Assembly (NCBI GenBank): GCA_019509685.1
Contig: JAEKLU010000134.1
Coordinates: 1-15,784, forward strand
DNA length: 15,784 nucleotides
Direction: 5' to 3'
From: Mesorhizobium sp.
GTDB taxonomy: Bacteria > Pseudomonadota > Alphaproteobacteria > Rhizobiales > Rhizobiaceae
Made by a program: the position numbers and the translations under genes. Shown here one piece after another: positions 1 through 7,229 of this stretch. Below the pieces are notes generated by a model, which saw nothing but the letters and a program-made list of their open reading frames with translations, was not told the origin of the DNA and did not search any database. How positions within the stretch are numbered: position 1 is the stretch's first letter; each line of letters begins with the position of its first letter.

Positions 1-637
1 TGGAATCCGGCTGCACGAGGTTGCCGACCGACACCAGCCGGCGGTCGATGCGGCCGGACAAGGGCGCCCTGATCTCGGTGAACTCCAGGTTCAGGCTGGC
101 CGTCGTCAGCGCGGCCGTCGCGCCCTGCATCTGCGCCTGCGCCGAAAGGTATTCCCGCCGCCGGTCGTCCACTGTCGCGGTCGAGATATTGCCGGTCTTG
201 GCGAGTTCGTCGGCGCGATCCAACTGCATCTTGGAGAATTCGAGGAGGGACTTGGCGACGTCCACTTGTGATTTGGCGGCATCAAAAGCAGCCTGGTATG
301 GACGCCGGTCGATAGTGAAGAGCAGATCGCCCTTGTTGACCAGTGCGCCGTCCTGGAAGCTGACCTTGTCCAGATAGCCGCTGACGCGCGAACGGATGGA
401 GACCTGGTCGACGGCTTCGAAGCGCCCGACGAACTCGTCGTCCTCGACGATTTCACGGACCACCGGCTTGGCCGCCGTCACCTCGGGTAACGGCTGTTCC
501 TGCGCAAATGCAGCGCTGCTGAAAGCCATGCCGAACAGGAATGTCGCCGGCACGGCGGCGCGGGCAAGCCAGCCGGCCGATCGACGGGGTCGCCCGCCCG
601 CGTCGCGATGCGATTGCCCATTCTCAGGGTTGTCCAT
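1..637 (-). CDS. RND efflux periplasmic adaptor subunit (HlyD/AcrA family), N-terminal part
   Basis: This is the start of a membrane-fusion protein that links an inner-membrane RND pump to an outer-membrane channel in the periplasm. The first 212 codons are in the window and the rest lies beyond the left edge. Residues 24-45 form a signal-peptide-like hydrophobic stretch ending AFA before QEQ. A lipoyl-like half-motif follows at about 79-110 (VSIRSRVSGYLDKV, then NKGDLLFTID). Residues about 114-180 are an alanine- and glutamine-rich helical hairpin, and the family's RAPLSGRIDRR motif follows at about 195. The ATG at 635-637 has a GAGGGG ribosome site about 7 bases upstream. The pump gene expected next is outside the window, so the substrate cannot be told. 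The family call is firm; a specific name such as AcrA or MexA is not justified. Confidence 0.9.
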   Translation of the reverse strand, partial: MDNPENGQSHRDAGGRPRRSAGWLARAAVPATFLFGMAFSSAAFAQEQPLPEVTAAKPVVREIVEDDEFVGRFEAVDQVSIRSRVSGYLDKVSFQDGALVNKGDLLFTIDRRPYQAAFDAAKSQVDVAKSLLEFSKMQLDRADELAKTGNISTATVDDRRREYLSAQAQMQGATAALTTASLNLEFTEIRAPLSGRIDRRLVSVGNLVQPDS

Positions 638-769
638 TTGCGTCCCCTCGCTGGACCCGGAGGTCGTTGATCCGCTTCTACGCTCAGGCTTCTCGTCGAT
701 CAGAACACTGCGGTATTGTGCATGGCAACATGATCATTTTCCATGTGGGTTGAAATGTCCACCCTGTGG

Positions 770-1042
770 CTGCCCCGCCACCAGTCCTCGTCCTGACAGA
801 CCTGAGGCCTCTGGAGTGCCCGGGATGCACTGCGCTTGTGCGCTGCATTTGACTTCACAGCAGCCGAGGCCAGGCTAGACGCACGCCTTACGTCGGGCGA
901 TGGCACCGATGCGGCGGCAATTGCACTCGGCGTCAGCCGCGAAAACGCGCACACCAGCTCAAAGCGGTAATCGCCAAAACCAACACACACACACGGTCAA
1001 GCGGAACTCGCCGCGCTCGTCACCGCCTTCGGCCACACGCAT
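770..1042 (+). pseudogene. Remnant of a LuxR-family HTH regulator (C-terminal end, frameshifted)
   Basis: Joining short stretches from three forward frames rebuilds the end of a LuxR/GerE-type DNA-binding domain. The pieces are PPPVLVLTDL (about 775-804), then FTAAEARLDARL and AAAIALGVSREN (about 847-942), then QLKAVIAKTN (about 953-982), then QAELAALVTAF (about 998-1030). The arrangement TxAEARL...A..LGVSR.NA..QLK.I.AKT..H.QAEL is typical of the recognition helix region. At least two frameshifts, one of them at the (AC)6 run at 983-994, and stops in every frame make the gene non-functional. No N-terminal sensory domain is visible, so it is truncated as well. The frames and motif are seen directly; the family assignment is inferred from the pattern. 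Confidence 0.6.
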
Positions 1043-1249
1043 GATGACCGATCGGTAGGAGCGTATCACGCCGGAAGCGTCAAGAGGCAGGTGCTGGCGC
1101 AAGGCGGCCAACGAGGCGCCGCCGCTGTTTTCAAGCACGGCAAGCAACGTCAGTGCGGCCAAGATGGGGCGCCAGCGGAATGGCACCTTTCTGGCTGGTT
1201 CGTCCCAGAACCGGACCGTCAGCTTCCGGCCCCAATAAACGCCATTCAA
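959..1249 (-). pseudogene. Possible fragment of a winged-helix-like hypothetical protein
   Basis: A 96-codon minus-strand frame starting at TTG has coding character: GC-rich third positions and a plausible helical pattern (RWRPILAALTLLAVLENSGG, then SLAALRQHLPLD, then GVIRSYRSVIMRVAEGG). This would suit a small winged helix. The natural start may lie upstream in another frame, where IIAEAVIEWR is read at about 1240-1272, so a frameshift near 1240 is possible. The 3' end overlaps the LuxR remnant on the other strand and ends in low-quality sequence (VCVCWFW) from the (AC)6 run, which suggests truncation. I do not recognise the family. It could also be chance. Confidence 0.27.
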
Positions 1250-1391
1250 TCACTGCTTCGGCGATGATCTCTAAGACGCAGATCGGCCAGTTTGTTTGAC
1301 CGACCTCTGAATGCTTGATGGTCTGATGGTTCACGGCAACTGCGCTGATTGATTGGCCCCAACTGTCCGCCGGGCCCAACCGCCGCTCGCC

Positions 1392-3320
1392 TCAACTCGT
1401 ATGCGCGACGAGCTTGTCCACCGTCTCGGGGAAGAAATCGGGCGCCGAGTTACGCTTGCCGAACATCATGTCGTACTGGATGAGCCGGAAATCGTTGATC
1501 TTCGGGTCGATCTGCTTCTGCCGCGCCCAGTCCGGCGTCGCTTCGCCCGTCGGCGACAAAAGCAGGTTGCGGTCGACCACGCGGTAGTGTTCGCGCAGCG
1601 CGCCGAGGAATCCCGTGTAGTAGGGGTGGGTGATGCCGGCCGTGGTCAGGATGTGGTAGGGCAGGAAGGCTGGGCTCACCGAGCCGATGTTCTGGACCGG
1701 ACCGGAGCGGTTCGACCAGATCACCAGCGGCGTATCGTGGTGGTCGAGTGCTGCCTCGGCCGTCGGCTCCTTGCGCGGCGCGACATTGTCCTTGAGGAAG
1801 CCGGTCTCGACATAGACCGGCCCGAGCGGCGGCAAATGATCGCCGAAGAAGGCGAGGATGGTCGGCCGCTGGCGCTTCTTCGCCCATTCGATCAGCCGCT
1901 GCAGGCCATGGTCGGCGTCGGCCGAGCCTTCGGCGTAGGAGAGCAGCGATTCCCGCGCCCAGGGGCTGATCTGCGCGTCGACCGTATGCGTCGGATTGCT
2001 GTAGCGATAGGGTTCGTAGGGCCCGTGGTTCTGCAGGCTGACCGCGAAAAAGAACACCGGGTCGTCGCTGGCATCGGCCTCGCGGATGATCTCGTCGGTC
2101 ATCGCAGCGTCGGAGGCCAACGGCCCGCGCTTTTCCATCGGCGGCAGCGTCTCTTCCGACTTGAAGTCCTTGAAGCCGAAATCGGCATAGACGGCGCCGC
2201 GGTTCCAGAACCAGTTGGTGCCGGGATGGATGGCGCGCGCGTTATAGCCTTCGCTTTTCAGGAAGGTCGCCAGCGACGGCGTCGGCGTGCGCACATATTG
2301 CTGGTAGGGAATGGAGCCCGCCGGCAGGAAGGCGTTGGAAAAGCCGGTCAGTGCCTCGAATTCGATATTGGCGGTCATGCCGCCGAATTCGGGCGAGAAC
2401 ATGGAGCCGGAGCGCAAGGCGCGCACCGTCGGGATCGGATCGGGCTTGATGGTGACGCCGGGAAGCTGCGTCGGATCCCAGAAGGATTCGCTCATCACCA
2501 CGATGATATCGGGCTTCTCGTCAGGCACAGAAGCCGCGACATCGGGCCGTTGGATCGCCGCCATCGTCTTGTCGGAATAGCCGGGCGGGGCCGAGACATG
2601 CGCCATCGGCACGTTCATCGCGAAGGCCAGCGCAAAGCCGTTGGAGGCGTAGTTTTCCTTCTGGTCCCACATGATCGGAATGATCTGCAGTCGGTCGCGC
2701 GTCCACGAGAAGGTGGCGTAATCCATGATCGAGACGAAGAAGGCGAGCAGCGGCACGGCCAGCGCCAGTCGTGCCAGGCGGCCCTTGCGGCTGAGGATCG
2801 GCACGCGCCGGCGCCACAGCCGCCAGCCATAGACCAAGAGCGTCAGGCCGCCGACGATGCCGACGACAAGCATTACGGCGGTCCATGGCCGCTCGCGCAC
2901 CAGAAGCGGCATCAAGGCCATGATCTGGCGGGCAAACAAGAAGTCGGTCGGATAGAGCGGATCGCCGAGATAATGCGATTTCTGGTGGCCGACAAAGGCC
3001 AGCGCCAAGGTCAGCGGCGCCACGATCATCAGGTTCTGATAGCTGCGGCCGAGGATCGCGTCCAAACCGACCATGACCAGCGCGAAGACGATGATCGTGG
3101 TCCAGCCCGGCTTGAAGGGTTGCAGGAAGAAGTCGACCGTGCCGAAGAAGTCGCCGCGCACGATCCATTCGACGGCAAACACAAGCAAGGCCGAGGCAAG
3201 CAGCGTCGCCAGGCCGTAACGCACGGTCGGCCAAGGCCGGCCCGGCAGGTAGCCGGTGGACGGATCGTCTTCCAAAAACCGCGGCACGGGCTTGGCCGTG
3301 CCTTTCCTGATCCTTGCCAC
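1392..3320 (-). CDS. LTA synthase family protein / membrane phosphoglycerol transferase (sulfatase fold)
   Basis: This 642-residue inner-membrane enzyme has an N-terminal membrane part and a C-terminal sulfatase/alkaline-phosphatase-fold domain facing the periplasm. About five membrane segments can be read (residues 35-54, 73-90, 94-111, 148-166 and 184-203), as in LTA synthases. The catalytic domain runs from about 270 to 600. It shows the metal-ligand motif MSESFWD (E278), the nucleophile region GGMTANIEFEALTGF (T316) and FFGDHLPPLG (D494, H495). Enzymes of this family move phosphoglycerol from phosphatidylglycerol onto a glycan or glycerol polymer. In a Gram-negative rhizobium the acceptor is more likely a periplasmic glucan or other envelope glycan than lipoteichoic acid; that is inference. 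The start is GTG (3318-3320) with GGGGAAG upstream. It is transcribed divergently from fabD. Confidence 0.85.
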   Translation of the reverse strand: MARIRKGTAKPVPRFLEDDPSTGYLPGRPWPTVRYGLATLLASALLVFAVEWIVRGDFFGTVDFFLQPFKPGWTTIIVFALVMVGLDAILGRSYQNLMIVAPLTLALAFVGHQKSHYLGDPLYPTDFLFARQIMALMPLLVRERPWTAVMLVVGIVGGLTLLVYGWRLWRRRVPILSRKGRLARLALAVPLLAFFVSIMDYATFSWTRDRLQIIPIMWDQKENYASNGFALAFAMNVPMAHVSAPPGYSDKTMAAIQRPDVAASVPDEKPDIIVVMSESFWDPTQLPGVTIKPDPIPTVRALRSGSMFSPEFGGMTANIEFEALTGFSNAFLPAGSIPYQQYVRTPTPSLATFLKSEGYNARAIHPGTNWFWNRGAVYADFGFKDFKSEETLPPMEKRGPLASDAAMTDEIIREADASDDPVFFFAVSLQNHGPYEPYRYSNPTHTVDAQISPWARESLLSYAEGSADADHGLQRLIEWAKKRQRPTILAFFGDHLPPLGPVYVETGFLKDNVAPRKEPTAEAALDHHDTPLVIWSNRSGPVQNIGSVSPAFLPYHILTTAGITHPYYTGFLGALREHYRVVDRNLLLSPTGEATPDWARQKQIDPKINDFRLIQYDMMFGKRNSAPDFFPETVDKLVAHTS

Positions 3321-3594
3321 TCTACTTCCCCGGGCCCCCGCAACGCGCCTTCCACGCGCGTCACGGTTTTGTCATCGAATTGTCACGCGAAGCTAGCGCC
3401 TGTTGCGGAAATAAGAAGAGCCAGCAAACTAAACGTGAGCGGTTTTCATCAGGTGTGATCGCCAAAAAGCCTTTTGGAACAGGTAGTCAGCCCGTTTTGC
3501 CGGGTGAAATAGCGGCGGAATGGGCGTCCACGGGCTTGACTTGGCCGTCCGCCTTGCGCCAGAGGCAAGGAAAACCAGCCTCTGGAGAGACCAA
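3321..3594. promoter_or_regulatory. Divergent promoter region between the LTA-synthase-like gene and fabD
   Basis: This 274-base gap separates two divergent starts and so must carry promoters for both. No -35/-10 pair stands out. The stretch 3434-3470 (GTGAGCGGTTTTC, then GATCGCCAAAAA) resembles part of the palindromic repeats at 7081-7123 and 13284-13326, and may be a decayed copy. Confidence 0.4.
3584..3589 (+). promoter_or_regulatory. Ribosome binding site that sets the fabD start
   Basis: GGAGAG lies five bases before the ATG at 3595. It favours that start, which gives MAVAFTFPGQGS at the very N-terminus as in other FabD proteins, over an in-frame ATG 75 bases upstream at 3520. Confidence 0.7.
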
Positions 3595-4536
3595 ATGGCC
3601 GTCGCATTCACCTTTCCGGGCCAGGGCAGCCAGGCCGTCGGCATGGGCAAGGACCTTGCCGATGCGTTCCCAGAAGCGCGCCGCGTCTTCGAGGAAGTCG
3701 ACTCTTCACTTGGCGAGAACCTGTCGAAGCTGATCTGGGAAGGACCGGAAGAGACGCTGACGCTGACCGCCAACGCGCAGCCGGCGCTGATGGCGGTGTC
3801 GCTGGCGGCTATGCGGGCGCTGGAAGCGCGCGGCTTTTCGCTCAAGGACAGGGTCGCCTATGTCGCCGGCCACTCGCTCGGCGAATATTCCGCACTTGCC
3901 GCGGCCGGCTTCGTCTCGGTCGGCGATGCGGCGAAGCTGCTGCGCACGCGCGGCAACGCCATGCAGGCCGCGGTGCCGGCGGGCGAGGGCGCCATGGCCG
4001 CCATCATCGGTCTGGAGCAGGCCGATGTCGAAGCCGCCTGCGCCGAGGCCGCCAAGGGCTCCGTCTGCCAGGTCGCCAACGACAATGGCGGCGGCCAGCT
4101 GGTGATTTCCGGCGCCAAGGCGGCGGTCGAGCTGGCGGCGAAGCTGTGCACCGAAAAGGGCGCCAAGCGCGCGCTGATGCTGCAGGTTTCGGCTCCCTTC
4201 CATTCGGCGCTGATGGCGCCGGCGGCAAATGTCATGCGCGAGGCTTTGGCCGGCGTGACGAAGAGTGCGCCCGTGGTCCCGGTCGTGTCCAACGTCACCG
4301 TGACGCCGACCAGCGACCCGGATGAGATCGCGCGGCGCCTGGTCGATCAGATAACCGGCCGCGTGCGCTGGCGCGAAACGGTGGAATGGTTCGGCGCCAA
4401 TGGCGTATCGAGCCTCTACGAAGTCGGCGCCGGCAAGGTGCTGTCGGGCCTGGCGCGGCGCATCAACCGCGACATCGCCACCGGCGCCATCGGGACGGCC
4501 GCGGACGTCGATGCGGCGCTAGCGGCGTTGGGCTGA
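3595..4536 (+). CDS. fabD: Malonyl-CoA:ACP transacylase
   Basis: FabD moves the malonyl group from CoA to acyl carrier protein in the cytoplasm, supplying the extender unit for fatty-acid elongation. The 313-residue length is normal for the family. The N-terminus has FPGQGSQ (Q10 in the oxyanion region), the nucleophile elbow GHSLGEYSALAAAGF (S94, beside H93), the carboxylate-binding arginine in RTRGNAM (R119), and the catalytic histidine in APFHSALM (H203). It is the first gene of the fabD-fabG-acpP-fabF series, and fabG starts 59 bases downstream on the same strand. All key residues are present, and nothing looks unusual. Confidence 0.97.
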   Translation: MAVAFTFPGQGSQAVGMGKDLADAFPEARRVFEEVDSSLGENLSKLIWEGPEETLTLTANAQPALMAVSLAAMRALEARGFSLKDRVAYVAGHSLGEYSALAAAGFVSVGDAAKLLRTRGNAMQAAVPAGEGAMAAIIGLEQADVEAACAEAAKGSVCQVANDNGGGQLVISGAKAAVELAAKLCTEKGAKRALMLQVSAPFHSALMAPAANVMREALAGVTKSAPVVPVVSNVTVTPTSDPDEIARRLVDQITGRVRWRETVEWFGANGVSSLYEVGAGKVLSGLARRINRDIATGAIGTAADVDAALAALG

Positions 4537-4595
4537 CGGGCTGGCGATTTGACGGCACCTGTGGCAAGGGTGCGCTCTGAGATCAGGAGACAAAA

Positions 4596-5333
4596 ATGTT
4601 CGAACTGACCGGCCGCAAGGCGCTCGTCACCGGCGCATCGGGAGGCATCGGCGAGGCGATCGCCAGGGTGCTGCACAGCCAGGGCGCCGTCGTCGGCCTG
4701 CATGGCACGCGTGTCGAGAAGCTCGAGGCTCTGGCCAATGAACTCGGCGATCGCGTAAAGCTGTTTCCGGCCGATCTGACGAACCGCGACGCGGTCAAGG
4801 CGCTGGGCCAGAAGGCGGAAGCCGAGCTCGAAGGCGTCGACATCCTGGTCAACAATGCCGGCATCACCAAGGACGGCCTGTTCGTGCGCATGTCCGACGC
4901 CGACTGGGATTCGGTGATCGAGGTCAACCTGACCGCCGTGTTCCGGCTCACCCGCGAGCTGACCCATCCGATGATGCGCCGCCGCCATGGCCGCATCATC
5001 AACATCACCTCGGTGGTCGGCGTCACCGGCAACCCAGGCCAGACCAATTACTGCGCCTCCAAGGCCGGCATGATCGGCTTTTCCAAGTCGCTGGCGCAGG
5101 AGATCGCCACCCGCAACATCACCGTCAACTGCGTCGCCCCGGGCTTCATCGAATCGGCCATGACCGACAAGCTCAACGACAAGCAGAAGGAGGCGATCAT
5201 GGCTGCGATCCCGACCAAGCGCATGGGCACCAGCGTTGAAGTGGCGTCGGCCGTCGCTTATCTCGCCTCCAACGAAGCAGCCTATGTCACCGGCCAGACC
5301 ATTCATGTGAACGGTGGAATGGCGATGATCTGA
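4596..5333 (+). CDS. fabG: 3-oxoacyl-ACP reductase
   Basis: FabG uses NADPH to reduce 3-oxoacyl-ACP to 3-hydroxyacyl-ACP in the cytoplasmic elongation cycle. It is a classical short-chain dehydrogenase/reductase of 245 residues. The cofactor loop GASGGIG spans 13-19 and the NNAG motif lies near 86-89. The catalytic tetrad is complete: N111, S139, Y152 and K156 (YCASK). The PG motif after the active site (VAPGFIESAMTD) and the C-terminal GQTIHVNGGMAMI are typical of FabG. An AGGAGA ribosome site ends five bases before the ATG. Many short-chain reductases look alike, but the position between fabD and acpP settles the role. Confidence 0.96.
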   Translation: MFELTGRKALVTGASGGIGEAIARVLHSQGAVVGLHGTRVEKLEALANELGDRVKLFPADLTNRDAVKALGQKAEAELEGVDILVNNAGITKDGLFVRMSDADWDSVIEVNLTAVFRLTRELTHPMMRRRHGRIINITSVVGVTGNPGQTNYCASKAGMIGFSKSLAQEIATRNITVNCVAPGFIESAMTDKLNDKQKEAIMAAIPTKRMGTSVEVASAVAYLASNEAAYVTGQTIHVNGGMAMI

Positions 5334-5339
5334 GGTAAG

Positions 5340-5389
5340 GCCGGGCGCCTGTGAAAACAGCCATTTCGGCTTGGACGCCCGGCTTTTTT
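5340..5389 (+). terminator. Intrinsic terminator after fabG
   Basis: An 8-bp GC-rich arm GCCGGGCG (5340-5347) pairs exactly with CGCCCGGC (5376-5383), followed at once by six T (5384-5389). It starts seven bases after the fabG stop and separates fabD-fabG from acpP. Confidence 0.75.
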
Positions 5390-5471
5390 CGTGTAATGCG
5401 GCCCGCAACCCGGCGGTTCGGGCAAAAACCGGTCCTGTGGCGTTGCGTTTCCCGCAAGACCATCTTTCAGC

Positions 5472-5500
5472 TTGATTAGCGGCATTCCGCCCGCTAACGA
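5472..5500 (+). promoter_or_regulatory. Candidate acpP promoter overlapped by an inverted repeat
   Basis: TTGATT (5472-5477) and TAACGA (5495-5500) are 17 bases apart and could serve as -35 and -10 boxes. A perfect 7-bp inverted repeat, TTAGCGG (5476-5482) and CCGCTAA (5491-5497) with eight bases between, overlaps both. It could be an operator, or a hairpin in DNA or RNA. The -10 match is weak, so the promoter call is tentative; the repeat itself is exact. Confidence 0.4.
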
Positions 5501-5532
5501 AGATAGACAACATAAGACGAGGATTGCCCCAA

Positions 5533-5769
5533 ATGAGTGACACCGCAGAGCGCGTCAAGAAGATCGTCATCGAGCATCTGGGCGTCGATGCCGACAAGGT
5601 GACGGAGCAGGCGAGCTTCATCGACGATCTGGGCGCGGACAGCCTCGATACGGTCGAACTCGTCATGGCGTTCGAAGAAGAGTTCGGCGTCGAGATTCCG
5701 GATGATGCCGCCGAGACGATCCTGACCGTCGGCGATGCCGTGAAGTACATCGACAAGGCCTCGGCCTGA
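5533..5769 (+). CDS. acpP: Acyl carrier protein
   Basis: AcpP is the small acidic cytoplasmic protein that carries growing acyl chains on a phosphopantetheine arm during fatty-acid synthesis. In rhizobia it also feeds lipid A synthesis. The 78-residue length is standard. The attachment site is the serine of [18 protein letters not shown] (S37), and the helix-two acidic surface [14 protein letters not shown] is intact. The ATG at 5533 gives the usual [12 protein letters not shown] start, with GAGGA about nine bases upstream; a TTG three codons earlier is less likely. It has its own upstream region after the fabG terminator, so it is probably transcribed strongly and separately. fabF follows 35 bases later. 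Confidence 0.97.
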   Translation: MSDTAERVKKIVIEHLGVDADKVTEQASFIDDLGADSLDTVELVMAFEEEFGVEIPDDAAETILTVGDAVKYIDKASA

Positions 5770-5804
5770 GCCTTTCCGCAGGCATCACCGGGGGAGGACC
5801 TGCG

Positions 5805-7067
5805 ATGAGGCGTGTCGTCGTCACGGGCCTTGGCCTGCTTTCGCCGTTTGGCATGGGTGTCGAGCACAGCTGGCGGGAATTGCTTTCCGGCCGCAGTGCC
5901 GCCCGCCGCGTCACCGAATTCGAGGTGGATGATCTTGCTTGCAAGATCGCCCATATCATTCCGCGCGGCGACGGCTCCAACGGCACCTTCAATCCGGAAG
6001 CCGTGCTCGAGCCGAAGGAGCTGCGCAAGATCGGCGACTTCATCCTCTATGGCATCGCGGCCGCCGACGAGGCGCTGGCCGATTCCGGATGGAAGCCCGA
6101 GACGCATGAGGATCAATGCGCCACCGGCGTGCTGATCGGCTCCGGCATCGGCGGCATCGACGGAATCGCCGAAAATGCGATGATCCTGAAGGAACGCGGC
6201 CCGCGCCGCATCAGTCCCTTCTTCATTCCCGGACAGATCATCAACCTGGTCTCCGGCCAGGTCTCCATCCGCCACGGGCTGAAGGGCCCGAACCATGCGG
6301 TGGTCACCGCCTGCTCGACCGGCGCGCATGCCATTGGCGATGCCGCCCGGCTGATTATGTGGGGCGACGCCGACGTCATGGTGGCCGGCGGCGCCGAGGC
6401 GCCGGTCACCCGGCTGTCGCTCGCCGGCTTTGCCGCATGCCGGGCGCTTTCCACCGACCGCAACGACGCGCCCGAAACCGCTTCGCGTCCTTATGACCGC
6501 GACCGCGACGGCTTCGTCATGGGCGAAGGCGCCGGCGTGGTTGTCCTGGAAGAACTGGAACACGCGAAGGCGCGCGGCGCCAAGATCTATGCCGAGGTCA
6601 CCGGCTATGGCCTGACCGGCGACGCCTATCACATCACCGCTCCGGCCGAAGACGGCGACGGCGCGTTCCGCTGCATGACGGCGGCGCTGAACCGCGCCAA
6701 GCTCACGGCGGCCGACATCGACTACATCAACGCGCATGGCACCTCGACCATGGCCGACACGATCGAGCTCGGCGCCGTCGAGCGGCTGGTCGGCAATGCC
6801 GCCTCGAAGATATCGATGTCGTCGACCAAGTCGTCGATCGGCCATCTGTTGGGCGCCGCGGGTGCGGCGGAAGCGATCTTCTCGATCCTCGCCATCCGCG
6901 ACAACATCGCCCCGGCCACCATCAATCTCGACAATCCCGAACGCGAGACGGCGATCGATCTCGTGCCGAACAAACCACGCCAGCGCCAGATCGATGTCGC
7001 GCTGTCGAACTCCTTCGGCTTTGGCGGCACCAACGCATCGCTCGTGTTCCAGCGTTACAGTGGCTGA
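5805..7067 (+). CDS. fabF: 3-oxoacyl-ACP synthase II
   Basis: FabF (KASII) condenses malonyl-ACP with acyl-ACP to lengthen fatty acids by two carbons. This 420-residue thiolase-fold enzyme has the complete Cys-His-His triad: C170 in TACSTGAHAIGDA, H311 in NAHGTST and H347 in SIGHLLGAAGA, with K342 just before the last. The C-terminal FGFGGTNASLVF is the usual glycine-rich loop. A GGAGG ribosome site lies seven bases before the ATG. It sits directly downstream of acpP and probably shares its transcript. Rhizobia often have several KAS enzymes for special acyl chains, but the housekeeping fab cluster argues for FabF. Confidence 0.96.
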   Translation: MRRVVVTGLGLLSPFGMGVEHSWRELLSGRSAARRVTEFEVDDLACKIAHIIPRGDGSNGTFNPEAVLEPKELRKIGDFILYGIAAADEALADSGWKPETHEDQCATGVLIGSGIGGIDGIAENAMILKERGPRRISPFFIPGQIINLVSGQVSIRHGLKGPNHAVVTACSTGAHAIGDAARLIMWGDADVMVAGGAEAPVTRLSLAGFAACRALSTDRNDAPETASRPYDRDRDGFVMGEGAGVVVLEELEHAKARGAKIYAEVTGYGLTGDAYHITAPAEDGDGAFRCMTAALNRAKLTAADIDYINAHGTSTMADTIELGAVERLVGNAASKISMSSTKSSIGHLLGAAGAAEAIFSILAIRDNIAPATINLDNPERETAIDLVPNKPRQRQIDVALSNSFGFGGTNASLVFQRYSG

Positions 7068-7080
7068 GCAGCCAGGCAGG

Positions 7081-7123
7081 GCATCCCGGCAAAATTGCGC
7101 AGCGGTTTTCCGCCCGGGATTGC
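7081..7123. repeat. Palindromic intergenic repeat (rhizobial RIME-like)
   Basis: ATCCCGG (7083-7089) pairs with CCGGGAT (7114-7120), with a conserved core AGCGGTTTTCCG between. The element matches 13284-13326 closely through the core and right arm, including the following AAAAACA. It lies 14 bases after the fabF stop. The relation to rhizobial mosaic elements is from memory; the similarity between the two copies is seen in the sequence. Confidence 0.6.
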
Positions 7124-7142
7124 CCAAAAACAGACAGCTGAC

Positions 7143-7170
7143 CGGCAGTCCGCCAACTGCCGTCATTTTT
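7143..7170 (+). terminator. Terminator-like hairpin after fabF
   Basis: CGGCAGT (7143-7149) pairs perfectly with ACTGCCG (7156-7162) over a six-base loop, followed by TCATTTTT. It lies 76 bases after fabF and 60 before mltG. The T run is offset by three bases, so termination may be partial. Confidence 0.55.
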
Positions 7171-7229
7171 GCCAAATTCGCCCCTAGCTTTGCCGCGGGG
7201 GATTCGTTGCAAGATCAGACGGTAGGGCC

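Larger units (their letters stand above)
638..1391. other. Gene-poor interval with decayed coding remnants
   Basis: About 750 bases lie between the efflux adaptor start and the end of the LTA-synthase-like gene. No intact gene could be supported. The left edge must hold the adaptor's promoter, but no convincing -35/-10 pair was seen. About 770-1042 on plus holds a frameshifted LuxR-type HTH remnant, and 959-1249 on minus may hold a second fragment. A short (AC)6 run lies at 983-994. Nothing recognisable was seen in 1250-1391. The interval looks like a site of gene decay. Confidence 0.6.

Noticed and set aside
983..994. (AC)6 tract as a functional repeat or CRISPR-like signal
   Set aside because: It is a short simple repeat with no spacing pattern. 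Its only apparent effect is a frameshift in the LuxR remnant.
1353..3458. Long open frame of about 700 codons on plus, opposite the LTA-synthase-like gene
   Set aside because: Its product is rich in Arg, Gly, His and Asp with no recognisable domain. It is the antisense shadow of a GC-rich gene whose own product has clear motifs.
3520..3594. Upstream in-frame ATG as an alternative fabD start
   Set aside because: The extra 25 residues are not family-like, while the ATG at 3595 has a good ribosome site and gives the standard N-terminus.
4416..7175. Long open frame of about 900 codons on minus, opposite fabG, acpP and fabF
   Set aside because: It spans several well-supported genes and their gaps on the other strand, and its product has no family features. 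This is a high-GC artefact.
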